From Silvimonas sp. JCM 19000 (GTDB lineage Bacteria; Pseudomonadota; Gammaproteobacteria; Burkholderiales; Chitinibacteraceae): a DNA stretch of 32,672 nucleotides. This document shows positions 1 through 10,094 of this stretch, piece after piece (positions within the stretch are counted from its first letter, which is position 1; the number at the start of each line of letters is the position of its first letter). A model generated the notes under the pieces. That model was not told the origin of the DNA and searched no databases. It was given only the letters and a program-made list of their open reading frames with translations. The position numbers were made by a program, and so were the translations under genes. The stretch spans positions 1-32,672 of the forward strand of contig BBFD01000008.1 of NCBI GenBank assembly GCA_001313065.1, read 5' to 3'.

Positions 1-1
1 C

Positions 2-142
2 GTCGCTGTGCTGCGCTGCGACCGGACCCCCGCGCCGCGTTTGCAGATGCACCTGCAGGCGTTTATGCGGCGCAGGCGCGGTCCGTCCCTGATTGATATT
101 GACCGGATGCCAGAACGGCACGGCAATCAGATGCAGCAGTAG
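2..142 (+). CDS. C-terminal end of an unrecognised protein (partial)
   Basis: A plus-strand frame is open from the left edge of the window to a TAG at 140-142 and gives about 46 residues. They are rich in Arg and Met and end in HGNQMQQ. I do not recognise the family. The frame ends five bases before a strong bidirectional terminator, which is where a real gene end would be expected, and that is the main support. The start lies outside the window. Because sequence errors are common here, even this frame could be shifted. Confidence 0.35.
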   Translation, partial: VAVLRCDRTPAPRLQMHLQAFMRRRRGPSLIDIDRMPERHGNQMQQ

Positions 143-146
143 GGCC

Positions 147-180
147 AAAAAAAAGGCAGATATCAATCTGCCTTTTTTTT
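147..180. terminator. Bidirectional intrinsic terminator between the left-edge gene and pilY1
   Basis: Eight A (147-154), a perfect 7-bp stem GGCAGAT/ATCTGCC (155-161 and 166-172) with loop ATCA, then eight T (173-180). Either strand reads as a hairpin followed by a U tract, so it can end both the left-edge plus-strand gene and the minus-strand pilus operon that stops at 205. Confidence 0.9.
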
Positions 181-204
181 ATTTATCACTTTGGGCATAG
201 CGCC

Positions 205-3200
205 TTATTGTATCGGCACTTCACGCCAGTTCAATTGCAGCGTGGTGGTGCTGTTACCCGGCTTGGTGGCCGTGCTGGTGAGCTGGCCCGAATCATTTGA
301 GGTGATGATGGAAATGGTGCCATCGGCATTCATGACAAACCGCACATCGGTGATGGTACCGGTACCTGAAATCGAAGATACCAGGTTGCCATTCGAATCG
401 GTCAGCACCGTTTTGCCGCTGGTGATATCCAGCGCATACGTCTGGTTGGTGCCGGACGGATTGCAGACATCACCATTGGGCAAGTTGGCGCCAAAACCCA
501 GAATGCCGTAGTTAGCCGCCACACCCACGTTCAATTGCCATGCCGCATTGCTGACTGCCGGCATGTCCAGGTAATAGCCGATAGTGGAAGTCGGAGTGCT
601 TCCGATGCCGGTCAACAGATTGCTGTCCGCGTTAAGCTGGCTGCGCGTAATCGGAAAACTATAGCCAGAGGGCAAGGTGGACGTGGTGTAGAACGCCGCG
701 TTGGTGCCGTCCGCCATCACATAGAAGGCGTTCAGGGTGGTAGAGGTGATGTCCGTGGTATCCAGCAATTTGCCGGTACCGACCAGTACAAAACGTCGCA
801 GCGTATTGGGGACCGAAGTAATGTAGGGCGCCGTGGTAATCGGCAAACGGGTACCCGCGGCATTGGTCAAGGTGGCGAAATGCAGGGCGGTATACGCAGC
901 GGTGGCACTGGTTAGATCGATGCGCCAGACGTTGCCGTTCAGATCGCCGACATACACCGAATCGGCGGTGTAATCGTGCTGGTTAGGCGTATATGCACTG
1001 ATCGGGCCCAGGCCAGCCGAAACGCCCGGGCGGGCACTATCGACGATGGACACTTTTTTCCAGCAAGGCGCCGGTCTTGGCATTCAAAAAAAGTAAACGT
1101 AGCCAGCCGTGCTGTTAGTGGTATCGGTGGTGGAATAGCCCGAGCTGAATGCAACCACCCAACCCCATTTTGCCGTTTTGAATACCTGGCCTGGCCGTAG
1201 CTGTAACCCATATTGCTGTCGGTAAACTCCCACAGCATATTGTTTTTTGGCCGCCGCTTCGGTGCCGAATGAAGTCGGATCGCTGATATCCACCGCAAAG
1301 TAGCCTTTGCCGCCTTTGCCCATACCGCCCACGGCAATGGTCGCCCAATCTACCGTGCCGGTGGTACCACCCACTTTGCCAAGGTCCACATCGCCTACGG
1401 CAATGCGGCCGTCCACATAGTAGTGATGCACAAACGAGGTGGCTTTGCCGTAAGCGGCCAGGCCGTCGGTGGTGGGGGTGCTGTTGGGGCCTTGATAAAC
1501 AAAGCTGGGTACATAGGCAAAGATTTCGGTGCCCGAGGCCGAAGCGGTGTCGACCGTTCCGTTAAAGGCGTGGAACATGCCGTCGTTGGCGCCGACCATT
1601 ACCATGGTCAGCCGGCTGGCGTTGTCGGACACGTAGGTCGAATAACCGGGGTTGAAGTCATCGGTATAAGTACGTGACGGCGGGGCGCTCGGTACTGCTT
1701 TCGAGTTGACGATATCGCCCAACACGCTGTCGCGTTGGCGATAGGTGCTGGTGCCGCCGGTCACCGAGTTGCCGACTTCGTTGGTGCGATCGCCACGCAG
1801 GTAATTCAGATAATTGGTTTTGGTGGTGGTGGTCGAGCTGCCGCCCGTAATGGTCGGAGTAATGTCGAGCGCGGCCAGATCGGTGCTGCTCAGGCCGCTA
1901 CCACTGGTACTGGTGGCAACGCGGAATGGTACAAAGGCGCCGCCACTACGCGTAACGATTACGCGTCCGCTGTTGTAACCGGTGCCGGCCGCTTGCGTGG
2001 TCAACTTGTTTTTTAGCATCCCATACCGCTGCCGGGGTGTTGGCAGCCGTATAAGTCACGGTCGGATCCAGCTTGGTGGCGGCCAGGCTGCCACTCCAGC
2101 GGCTGGCGTTGTAACCGACGGCGTAGGTTTCCGCCGATTTGTTCAGGTTGGGATTAACCAGCCCCAGGTTACCGGTGCTCTGCACCACCTTACTGGTGAT
2201 ATCGCTGAATGCGCTGGACAAGCCGGACTGCATCTTGTCCGCCTGGCCGGCCAGGAAGTAGTTATCCGGCAGATAGCGTGTGCTGCTGGCCGGGTCAACG
2301 TTGTTCTTGGAGTGCCAGTCCGACGCCGCGATCTGGCCGCGGTGCCAGTGTCATAGCTGTAGCCGGACGGCAGGGGGAAACCGCCGTACTTGGCCGCCAG
2401 CCAGTACTGGTTGCGATAGGTGTAAACCTGGTTTTCCTGCACATCCAGCCAATAGGTTGCAACGGTCTGGATATTGTCTTTGGCGCAAGCGGTGCCTGAG
2501 CTACCCGTGTTGCAGAATTCGCCCGGACGCATGTCCTTGACGTGCGAGGCATAGGCCAGGCCAGCAATAAAGTAGGTATCACCACGCTGGAGGCCACATA
2601 GGCTGTGCCAAGCGAAGTGCTGTTGCCTTCCAGTACGCCCACCTTGTTGGTGGCGTCTCTGACATCGACGGTGGTATCCGCGGTGACGGCTGCAGGCTTG
2701 GTCGGTTCCACAACACCGATGGTGCTACCGGGCAAATCGGCGTCATACCAGGTGTTGATGTCGCCGATGCCGATAATGAAGTTCTTCTGACACTGGTACT
2801 GGATGGATCATTCCACGAGGTGATGACCGGGAATTTGTCCTTCATGGCGGTAGTCAGGCTATTGGAATACTCGGTGACATTGCCCAGGTTTTTTGAAATA
2901 ACGGATCGCGGAGTAATACAACTCGCTCACGTTATCGTAGGTTTTATAGGTGTGCGACAAGGAACCGAACTTGTTCAGGTAATTGGCCGCGCCGCTGTCG
3001 GTTACGCTGCTGTTGGTGGCGTCCGAGGTATCCGGGTTGGTCACGAATACGCCGGTGGTGGCATCCCATTCCTTGGCCGGATTGTCGGTGGTGCCATCTG
3101 CCAGATAAGGACCCACAAACTTCATCTGTGCGCGCAACACGCCGCCATCGCGGCCGGAGCTGTTGTCGTTCAGATAGCTCATTACCCCGAAGCGCAGCTT

Positions 3201-4032
3201 GGTGGCGTATTTCTGCATCAGCCTTCGGGCTTGTAGTTGCTGCCGTATTGGGTGCAGTTGTCTTCCACCGAGACCGTGCTATCGCATACCAACACCTTGC
3301 CCGATAAGGCATAGGTATGGCTTTGATCGACCGAGTTAGCCGGGTTGTACATGACGATATTGCTGGCCATGGTGTTGTTGCTTGACGACACATACAGCAG
3401 CACGCCCAGCGATTGGGTACGGCTGTTGATCTGGCCCCAGCTAAACGGAGTATTGGTGCTGACGTTGGTGCTCAGGCACGATCGGGCATGCCCGAGTGTT
3501 CGGAATACGCTTTCGACAATACCGTACGCGCGGTCTCGTCGATGATGCGATAGCCGCCAGTCAAGGATTGGCGGAACGGGTCGATGGTGTGCATCACCGC
3601 CCAGTTCAGATAACGGCCAGACCAGCGCAGGCTGCCGCTGCAACGGTAATTGCTGTCTGCCAACGAGATCGGATAAAAGTAGCTGTTATTGGTATGGCTG
3701 TTAACCGTGTCGCTGCCCAGGGTAGACAGTGTGGCGTCCGGATCCACCTTGTAGGCGTAGCATTTTTTTCTTGTCGAAATAGCCAACCAGACCAGGCACT
3801 GAGGTGTCGTCAAAGCTGCTGGCGGTATAAGCCGCGCTGTTTGGGGTGGGGTATTCCACCGACAAGGTCAGCATGACGTTGCCAGGCACGGTCGACGTCG
3901 AGAAGATGCTGATCGGCCAGCTTGATGGCCCAGGCCGGTGCCAGCACGGTGCTGGACAACACAACGGCAGCCAATGCTTTTTTGAGCCAGGTGGCGCAAC
4001 GTGGTGGCCACGCCAGAATGGTGATGGTTCAT
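205..4032 (-). CDS. pilY1: PilY1-type type IV pilus tip/adhesin protein (frame broken)
   Basis: Large secreted protein of about 1270 residues once the breaks are bridged, within the usual PilY1 range. The start ATG at 4032 has an AGGGGA ribosome site and is followed by a hydrophobic signal segment. PilY1 hallmarks appear in order: LSVEYPTPNSAAY near the N-terminus, RWSGRYLNWAVMHTIDPFR, LRFGVMSYLNDNSSGRDGG, then in the C-terminal beta-propeller MVMVGANDGMFHAFNGT, MLWEFTDSNMGYSYGQ and VYVGDLNGNVWRID. In this family the protein works with minor pilins at the pilus tip in pilus assembly, adhesion and retraction control. It is the last gene of the operon, 11 bp after pilX. Frame breaks occur at A/T runs 1054-1059, 1086-1092, 1243-1248, 2009-2014, 2889-2894, 3763-3769 and 3978-3983, and at several non-run sites near 1195, 2330, 2570, 2800, 3225, 3480 and 3918. 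Conserved motifs continue after every break, so a decayed gene is unlikely. Confidence 0.93.
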
Positions 4033-4043
4033 ATGAGTCCCCT

Positions 4044-4655
4044 TTACTTGGCCACCGTCGTTTGCACGAAGGTCTGGGTGCTACGCGGTCCGTCTACGCG
4101 GACGCTGATTCGATAGATCGCTTGTGCGGCCGAGCCCACTTCGCCTTCGCCCACATTACCGACCTGGGCGCCTGGCGAAGCCGCCGAGTTCTGCAACAAG
4201 GTGCATTTGGTCGAGTCGATGGCCAGGCCCGCATTGGACGAGTCGCACATGCGGTCGATGATGTAATACACCATCACACTGCCGTCACCATGCACGTCGA
4301 TCGCCTTGCTGGCGGTGGCGGTGTAGGTTGACGCGGCGTTGCGTAATTCATCTGGAACGCCGTATTTGCTGGTCGCCAGCCGCACCGACGAGTAATTATT
4401 TGTGGCAGAGGTGGTCATCAGCGTGGATGCGCTGGCGTTGGCTATCCAGGTGCGCGCTGCCACGATGCCTTGCTCGGCTGCATTGGTCTGGTCGCGTTTG
4501 AACGCCATATTGCCGGAGGTGGTCAGCGCATTTTGCGATGAGCGCATCAGCGCTACCGTGGTCAACAGCAGCAGCACCAGCGCAACCAGCGTAACCACAA
4601 GAACAATGCCTTGTTGCTGGGCAGGGGCGGCGATAGCGGAAGGTCGTTTCTGCAT
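4044..4655 (-). CDS. pilX: Minor pilin PilX
   Basis: Intact 203-residue protein. It has a short basic cytoplasmic N-terminus followed by QQQGIVLVVTLVALVLLLLT, the hydrophobic helix typical of PilX/PilX_N proteins, which lack the usual GFxLIE prepilin signature. In this family PilX joins PilV, PilW, FimT/FimU and PilE in the minor-pilin complex that primes type IV pili and carries PilY1. It begins 2 bp after the pilW stop (TGATCATG), so translation is probably coupled, and pilY1 follows 11 bp after its TAA. Two cysteines (in RMCDSSN and TKCTLL) could form a disulfide in the globular domain; that is an inference. Confidence 0.9.
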   Translation of the reverse strand: MQKRPSAIAAPAQQQGIVLVVTLVALVLLLLTTVALMRSSQNALTTSGNMAFKRDQTNAAEQGIVAARTWIANASASTLMTTSATNNYSSVRLATSKYGVPDELRNAASTYTATASKAIDVHGDGSVMVYYIIDRMCDSSNAGLAIDSTKCTLLQNSAASPGAQVGNVGEGEVGSAAQAIYRISVRVDGPRSTQTFVQTTVAK

Positions 4656-4657
4656 GA

Positions 4658-5923
4658 TCAGCTCCCGCTTCCGAAGTTAGGCAGGTTGGCGCCGATCAGA
4701 CCATTGCGGACCGGGATGGTGGTTTCAAATACCCGGAAGCGGTAATTCTGTTCATCCGTGGTCAATGCGCGGGTAAACGTCGGGGTGGGCGAACCCTTGG
4801 GTGTCAGGTCGCTGAACATGGTGACACTGCCGGAGCTGACGGTGGCGGAAACGCCGACGCCTTTGGCGTTATCGATGGTTTTCTCAGGCAAAGAGGTACG
4901 GATCAGCAGACCGATACGGACCGCTTTGACCTTGAGCAAATCAGTGCTGCTGCCATTCATCATGGTGGCCGCCGCATACGTACCGGTCGGAGCCACCCAG
5001 GTGATGCCGCCGGAGCCATCATCCAGCCCGTATGCAGCATGCATTTCAACCACGCCATCCGCCAATGCCAGTGGCGGCTCTTGCGTGGTGCGATTGCCGG
5101 CGGCCAGATTGGTCTGCAGCAGGTCATAGGCGACCAGTGAATTTGCGCCGGAGGTATTGTCTACCCCCAGCAAGGTAAACCGTGGCGGATTAGAGCGGCC
5201 AACGTTGCCCAGGCCGATTACCATGCCGGGAATCGGTGTATTGGCCACCGTGATGTTGGCGCCTGCGGCGGTGTAATAACCGCGGCTGCTGGAATCATTA
5301 CCCAGCGGCAGGTTTTGCGAGGCACCCGAGGCCAGCGTGGTGGCCACTTGCGACATCAAACACGTGGTGAACGAGCTCGACGGGTTGGTGATCAGCAAGA
5401 CATCGCCAGGGTTGTAGCTGGCCGTGTTGTCGACCACAAGATTGGTCGCGGTGGGGCTGGTCGAAATCACCGACTGAAACTCGCCCATGCCGTTGTTACC
5501 GGACATGATCATCAGTTGGTCAGAGCTTGTGCCGCGATAAATCAGCACCGGTGCCAGCCGGAAAGTACTGATGGCCGTTGCCATGGTGGAAAACACCGAG
5601 GGGATGGCGTAGGTGGACGTGGGCGGCAGCAACTGGTTGCCGTTGACCGAGACGTTTAACTTGCAGCCATACAGGGCCGAGCGGTTACCGGAAAAAACCG
5701 GCGCCAGCACTGCGGATGTATTGATCAAGCTGGTACATGGCATAGGTGCCTGCCTGATCCATATCGCTGACCGACATGATGGTGCGCTTGCGCCCCTCAT
5801 TGATCTTGATCACGTTGTAGATCACCAGCGACATGATCAGGCCAATCACGAGCGTGACCATTAATTCGATCAAGCTGAAACCGCGCTGCGCTGTTTTTTT
5901 CTTGTTGTATGCATGGGGGTCAT
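4658..5923 (-). CDS. pilW: Minor pilin PilW (frame broken)
   Basis: The start ATG at 5923 overlaps the pilV stop as ATGA. After the leader the protein has RGFSLIELMVTLVIGLIMSL, a class III prepilin signature with Glu5 for cleavage by PilD and pilus entry. It continues with SVSDMDQAGTYAMYQLDQYI and RSAGAGF, matching the PilW family, and a long beta-rich C-terminal domain ending at 4658. Total is about 420 residues, which is large as PilW proteins usually are. Two breaks: seven T at 5894-5900, where the frame needs five or eight, just before the prepilin signature; and six A at 5692-5697, where five restores GAGFSGNRSALYG. Fourth gene of the operon. Confidence 0.88.
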
Positions 5924-6354
5924 TGGGGCAGCTGTACTTCTGTGGAATAAGTGCTGACCGAGGACGCGCTCGGCGCCTGCCAGGTGATGGTGATGGTGGC
6001 AAAACTGGACGAGCTGACGGTGGCAACCGAACCCAGCCCCGAGGGCAGTGGTCCCAGACCGGTGGCCAGTATGCTGGCCGAGCTGCTGGAGGAGGTTCCA
6101 GCTATGCCTGCCTTCCATGCGGTGAGATAGGCAGAGCTGACGCCCACGCTACCGATGGCCCACATCTGCGATGCCAGTTCATTGGCCCACAGCGCGGCGT
6201 GGTTACGATCTTCCGACACCGCCACGTTGCGCGCCGCCGCTGAAGTGGCAGCGATCAGGCCGGTAATGCCGAGCGAAAAAAATCAGAATGGCGATCAACA
6301 CTTCGAGCAGTAATGCGCCCGCTTGTTGGCCTGAATCTGGGGGTGGCCCTTCAT
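5920..6354 (-). CDS. pilV: Minor pilin PilV (frame broken)
   Basis: The start ATG at 6354 lies 2 bp after the fimT stop. The prepilin region reads GALLLEVLIAILIFSLGITG once a seven-base run at 6276-6282 is read as six. This is the PilV signature, with Glu at position 5 of the mature helix. Another slip lies in the C-rich stretch near 6343, between the ATG and the signature. The C-terminal part from residue 45 to the stop at 5920 is open, ending in STEVQLPQ. Length of about 144 residues fits PilV. It is co-transcribed with fimT upstream and pilW downstream (4-bp overlap). Confidence 0.87.
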
Positions 6355-6356
6355 GA

Positions 6357-6961
6357 TCAGCATCCGTCCGGGTTGGTGGTCGACAGGGTCTTGTTCGGGT
6401 CGCACATGCGCACTTTGCCGCCGTTGTTGACGGTGACGCACAAATGCCGGATGTCCTGGTTGGTGCTGCCATCGGCATTGCCCAACTCATAAACGGTTCC
6501 GTTGCTGGGCGCCGTGCATTTGTTCAGTCCGCTGGTGTTATCGGTGGTGATGACCATGCGGCCCACCGGCGAAAACGAAAGGGTAGTGGGGCCACTCACG
6601 GTAACGCGATCGTTGCCGAAGTTGCCGCTCTTGACCACGGCGGCAGAATCACTCGACATCACCGGGATGGTGAGGGCGTACCAGTAGCGCGCATTGCTGT
6701 TACTGGCCGCCGGGGTGGCACTGGCGGTCACTGGCGTCTGCGCCAGCGAAAACTGCACCGTGCGGTTGAGCTGCAGCGCGCTGCTGCGGGCGCCATTCAA
6801 ACCGTTCTGCAGCTCTTCTGCCGCAGAACGCATGCGGGTATTGGTAATCCACGTGCCGAATGCGGGAATGGCGATGACCAGCATGATGGCAAATACCGAC
6901 ATCGCCACCATCAACTCGATCAGCGAAAAAAACCCGCCTGACGCGGCCGCGGCATCAACAT
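6357..6961 (-). CDS. fimT: Minor pilin FimT/FimU-type (GspH family), N-terminus frame broken
   Basis: Reading the seven-base run at 6926-6932 as five gives QAGFSLIELMVAMSVFAIML, a type IV prepilin signature. The rest is a GspH/FimT-like domain: FGTWITNTRMRSAAEELQNG, GARSSALQLNRTVQFS, and FSPVGRM near the C-terminus. Two ATG codons are possible: 6961, which overlaps the upstream pilE-like stop by 7 bp, and 6955, a TGATG overlap. I list the longer. Cysteines in NKCTAP, HLCVTV, VRMCDP and the terminal DGC may form disulfides. In this family the protein helps start pilus assembly as part of the tip complex. Confidence 0.87.
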
Positions 6962-7426
6962 GACGTGGCGCCCTTGGTCACGGACCAGCAACCGCTGAAT
7001 TGCGCCGGGCTACCCCACGCGGTGCCGAATTTGGTGGTGCGGACATCGGCCTGGGTGACGGTGTAGATAAAGCCGGCCAACTGCGCTTTGGTGGACGAAA
7101 CAGTCAGCGTATAAGCGCTGGCCGTCGGGGTGCCGCTGCAGCTGACGGTAAAATCGCCATAAGTATTAGTGCGGTTGCATGGCGACAGCAGCGCGGTAGA
7201 CCCGGTGCCGACGTTGGCATAGGTGCGGTTGTCCTGATAGTACTGTTCCATCTGCTTGCACGGCGCCGATGCCATTGATGGCATTGGCCAGCTTGCCTTT
7301 GATGACGTAGTCGCTGTATTTGGGAATCGCGATCGCGGCGAGTATGGCAACAATGGCTACCGTGATCATCACCTCGATCAACGTAAAGCCACCTTGCGGG
7401 CGGACGGAGCGGTCGTGCTTGGGCAT
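6955..7426 (-). CDS. pilE: PilE-type type IV minor pilin (frame broken)
   Basis: First gene of the operon. The start ATG at 7426 has an AGGTGA ribosome site. Class III prepilin: a short basic leader, then GGFTLIEVMITVAIVAILAA and IAIPKYSDYVIKGKLANAIN. The frame slips once near 7255, after INGIGA, and continues as KQMEQYYQDNRTYANVG through YTLTVSSTKAQLAGFIYTVT to a C-terminal GCWSVTKGATSC, whose paired cysteines suggest the pilin D-loop. About 156 residues. The sequence is closer to the minor pilin PilE of Pseudomonas-type operons than to a major PilA-like subunit, judging from its operon position and the QMEQYYQDN motif. The name follows that system, not the Neisseria major pilin. Confidence 0.85.
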
Positions 7427-7846
7427 GGCGTATCACCTGGATGCAGTGCAATTATCAAGTCATGCGCGACGGTGGTTCCGGCTTGCTACAAGCAGCGGTG
7501 TTCGTCAGGCGCAATGCCCTGGCATCCGGGAATGGCGATCCTGACCGGGGTCCGACCGGTTCTACGCGTACGCATCGTATTACAGCCCGGCTTACAACGG
7601 CATGCGGCCAGGATGAGTGCGCGGAATTTGTGCGCAAGCGGTGGCTGGATGCCGTCCGGGCGATGAATCAGGCTTCATCGCACGCGAAGCGGGGAGTGTC
7701 GCTATTTGAGAGTATTAGAGATTGCTGCTCAACGAATGACAAGGGCATGGGACGAAAGGCGTCAGAAAAGAGACAACCGGCCAGCGCTACGGCGTTGGGC
7801 CGTGGCGCTGGCTTTCAGTGCTGCAGCGTTTGCCGCTAAGCGCTTG
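7427..7846. other. 420-bp non-coding gap between hemL and the pilus operon
   Basis: No frame here has a recognisable product. The right part may hold the end of the hemL transcript (imperfect hairpin 7783-7809) and the left part should hold the pilus-operon promoter. I could not identify a convincing sigma-70 or sigma-54 promoter: there is no TGGCAC-N5-TTGC match on the minus strand. Weak open frames on both strands look like background for this GC content. Confidence 0.5.
7783..7809 (-). terminator. Possible terminator of the haem operon
   Basis: Imperfect hairpin AGCGCTACGGC / GCCGTGGCGCT with one G-T wobble. On the minus strand it is followed at some distance by TTGTCTCTTTTC, which is only weakly U-rich. 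It lies about 40 bp past the hemL stop. Confidence 0.35.
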
Positions 7847-9125
7847 TTAAAACTGACGAAATGCGCGTGCTGCGATGGCAATGGTGTCTTCGATATCCGC
7901 ATCGGTGTGCGCAGCTGAAACAAAGCCCGCTTCGTACGCCGACGGCGCCAGATAAACGCCGTGTTCCAGCATGGTGTGGAAGAAGGCGTTAAAGCGCACC
8001 CGATCGCCCGCCATGACTTCGGCAAACGAATTGGGCGTGCTGGCGCTGAAATACACGCCAAACATGCCGCCGACGTTTTGCGCGCTGAAAGGCACATTGG
8101 CTGCTGCCGCCCCCTGGTTAAGGCCATCGACCAGCTTACGGGTTCGGGCGGTCAGCGCAGTAAAGAAGCCGGGTTGGCAAATCAGTTTGAGCGTGGCCAG
8201 GCCAGCCGCGACGGCCACCGGATTGCCCGACAAAGTGCCTGCTTGATACACCGGCCCCAGCGGCGCCAGCTTGGCCATGATGTCGGCGCGGCCGCCAAAT
8301 GCCGCCAACGGCATGCCACCGCCAACTACTTTGCCCAGCGTGACCAGATCCGGCTTCACCCGATGCAAGCCCTGGGCGCAGGTCAGATCGACGCGGAAGC
8401 CGGTCATGACTTCGTCGTAGATCAGCACAGCGTCATTAGCTTGTGTCAGTTCACGCATCGCAGTGACAAAGGCGGGCGTGGCCGGAACCAGGTTCATATT
8501 GCCCGCCACCGGTTCAACGATGATGGCGGCAATCTTGCCCACGTTTTCGGCAAAGCAGGCTTCCAACGCGGCGACATCGTTATAAGGCAATACGATGGTA
8601 TCGGCCGCTACCGCTGCGGGCACGCCCGCGGAGGACGGATTGCCGAAAGTCAGCAAGCCCGAGCCGGCTTTAACCAGCAAGCTATCTGCGTGGCCGTGGT
8701 AGCAGCCTTCAAATTTGATCAGCTTGTCGCGACCGGTAAAACCGCGCGCCAGGCGAATGGCACTCATGGTGGCTTCAGTGCCGCTGGACACCAGGCGCAC
8801 TTGGTCGAGTGCAGGCAGCAATTGGCACAGTAGATCAGCAAGTTCGACTTCGGCGGCGGTCGGTGCGCCAAAGCTCAGGCCGTTACGCGCTGCTTTTTTC
8901 GACCGCGGCGATCACTTCGGGATGCGTATGGCCAAGGATCAGCGGGCCCCACGATCCCACGTAATCGATATAGCGTTTGTCGTCAGCGTCCCAGATATAT
9001 GCGCCATGGCCACGCTGGATAAACGGCGGGGTACCGCCCACCGAACCAAAAGCGCGCACCGGCGAATTAACGCCACCGGGAATATGTTTAAAAGCGGCGT
9101 CGAATAAATCGTTATTACGGGACAT
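7847..9125 (-). CDS. hemL: Glutamate-1-semialdehyde 2,1-aminomutase (frame broken)
   Basis: PLP enzyme that converts glutamate-1-semialdehyde to 5-aminolevulinate in the C5 haem pathway. The N-terminus [20 protein letters not shown] is typical of HemL. Further motifs are [71 protein letters not shown] and the PLP-lysine motif [17 protein letters not shown]. Full length is about 426 residues as expected. One break: a six-T run at about 8894-8900, where five restores [15 protein letters not shown]. It starts 3 bp after the CYTH gene and so is co-transcribed with CYTH and hemJ. Confidence 0.97.
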
Positions 9126-9128
9126 AAA

Positions 9129-9597
9129 TCAGCTCCGGGGCCAACGGCAGTAGGCAGGGTGGACAACGCACTATTGTAATAACGCGGATCGCCCGACACT
9201 TCTGCACCCAGCCAGTCGGGTTTGGCAAAAGGGGTATCTACTGCGGGTAATTCAATTTCAGCAACGATAAGGCCAGCGTTATCGCCATGGAATTCATCAA
9301 TTTCCCAAACAAAGCCATCGCGATGGACTTCGTGCCGGGTTTTATCCAGCACGTTGGGGCACAGCTTGAGCAGATCCCGGGCGTCTTCCAGCGGGATGGC
9401 ATATTCAAATTCCGCCCGCGCGATGCCTTCGTTTTTACCTTTGATGGTAATAAAGGCCGCATCGCCCTTGATGCGGCGCGCACGGTGCGAGCCGGGTCTG
9501 CATTCAGGTAGCCCTGCGCGATCTGTTGGCTGCGGCTGACCTCCTGGCGCCAGTCGTCTGCCTGCAGCAGAAATTTGCGTTCGATTTCCTGACCCAT
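9129..9597 (-). CDS. CYTH-domain protein (class IV adenylate cyclase/triphosphatase fold), frame broken
   Basis: The N-terminus MGQEIERKFLLQADDWRQ carries the EIERKFLL signature of CYTH proteins, an eight-stranded triphosphate tunnel fold. Charged tunnel motifs follow: RARRIKGDAAFITIKGKN, EGIARAEFEYAIP, DKTRHEV, WEIDEFHGDN and LIVAEIELP. The family includes inorganic triphosphatases, thiamine-triphosphatases and adenylate cyclases; which substrate applies here cannot be told from the sequence. Two breaks: near 9488, where a CG dinucleotide seems lost (GTGCGCGCC), and near 9153, where a shift gives a short C-terminus ending PYCRWPRS at TGA 9131-9129. It sits between hemJ (11 bp) and hemL (3 bp). 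About 155 residues. Confidence 0.88.
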
Positions 9598-9608
9598 CGC
9601 GGCGCTCC

Positions 9609-10033
9609 TTAAAACGGTTTAACGATGACAAGGATGACGATACCGGCCAACAGCAGCACCGGAATCTCGTTAAACCAGCGATACCAGGTATGGCTGCGGG
9701 TGTTGCGGCCAGCCACAAAGTTTTTATGCAAACGCATGCACACGTGGTGATAGCCAACCAGAAATGCCACCAGCAGCAGTTTGGCGTGGATCCAGTGCCA
9801 GCCCGGGCCCGAGGCAAAGCTGTAGAACCACCACGTCCAGACCCCGAACAGCACCGCCAGGATGGACAAAGGCGACATAAAGCGCAGCAACTTGCCGGAC
9901 ATTTGCAGCAGACGCTGATAGGCCGCGCCGTCCTGTTCCATGGCCAGGTTAACAAAAAATGCGCGGCAGGTAGAACAAGCCAGCAAACCAGCTGATCACA
10001 AAAAATAACGTGGAACGCCTTTACCCAGAGCAT
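9609..10033 (-). CDS. hemJ: Protoporphyrinogen IX oxidase, HemJ type (frame broken)
   Basis: Small integral membrane protein of about 140 residues. The N-terminus MLWVKAFHVIF continues, once the runs at 10000-10005 and 9954-9959 are each read as five, as VISWFAGLFYLPRIFVNLAM. This matches the HemJ (UPF0093) start with its conserved His and WFAGLFYLPR. Further hydrophobic segments are SPLSILAVLFGVWTWWF, WIHAKLLLVAFLVGYHHVCM and EIPVLLLAGIVILVIV, giving four membrane helices. HemJ oxidises protoporphyrinogen IX to protoporphyrin IX in bacteria lacking HemG/HemY. First gene of a hemJ-CYTH-hemL operon, which supports the haem role. Confidence 0.88.
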
Positions 10034-10094
10034 GGCAACTCGCAAGACAGTTTATAAATGGAAAACGCCACACAAGTGGCGTCAAAGCAATGCA

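Noticed and set aside
205..4032. Many short minus-strand frames as a series of separate genes or a decayed pilY1 pseudogene
   Set aside because: PilY1 motifs run in the right order across all breaks, most breaks sit on A/T runs, and the same type of break occurs in essential genes elsewhere in the window.
7441..7839. A 132-codon plus-strand open frame in the gap between the pilus operon and hemL
   Set aside because: Low-complexity, Arg/Ala/Cys-rich composition, no ribosome site, no recognisable domain, and overlap with other equally long background frames.
7961..8833. Long plus-strand frame of about 290 codons opposite hemL
   Set aside because: It is the antisense shadow of a GC-rich coding gene; the His/Arg/Gln-rich product has no domain and hemL on the other strand is certain.
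8939..10045. A single 368-codon minus-strand frame spanning hemJ, the CYTH gene and the start of hemL as one fusion protein
   Set aside because: The frame only passes through these genes because of run errors; each gene has its own canonical start and stop with normal operon spacing.
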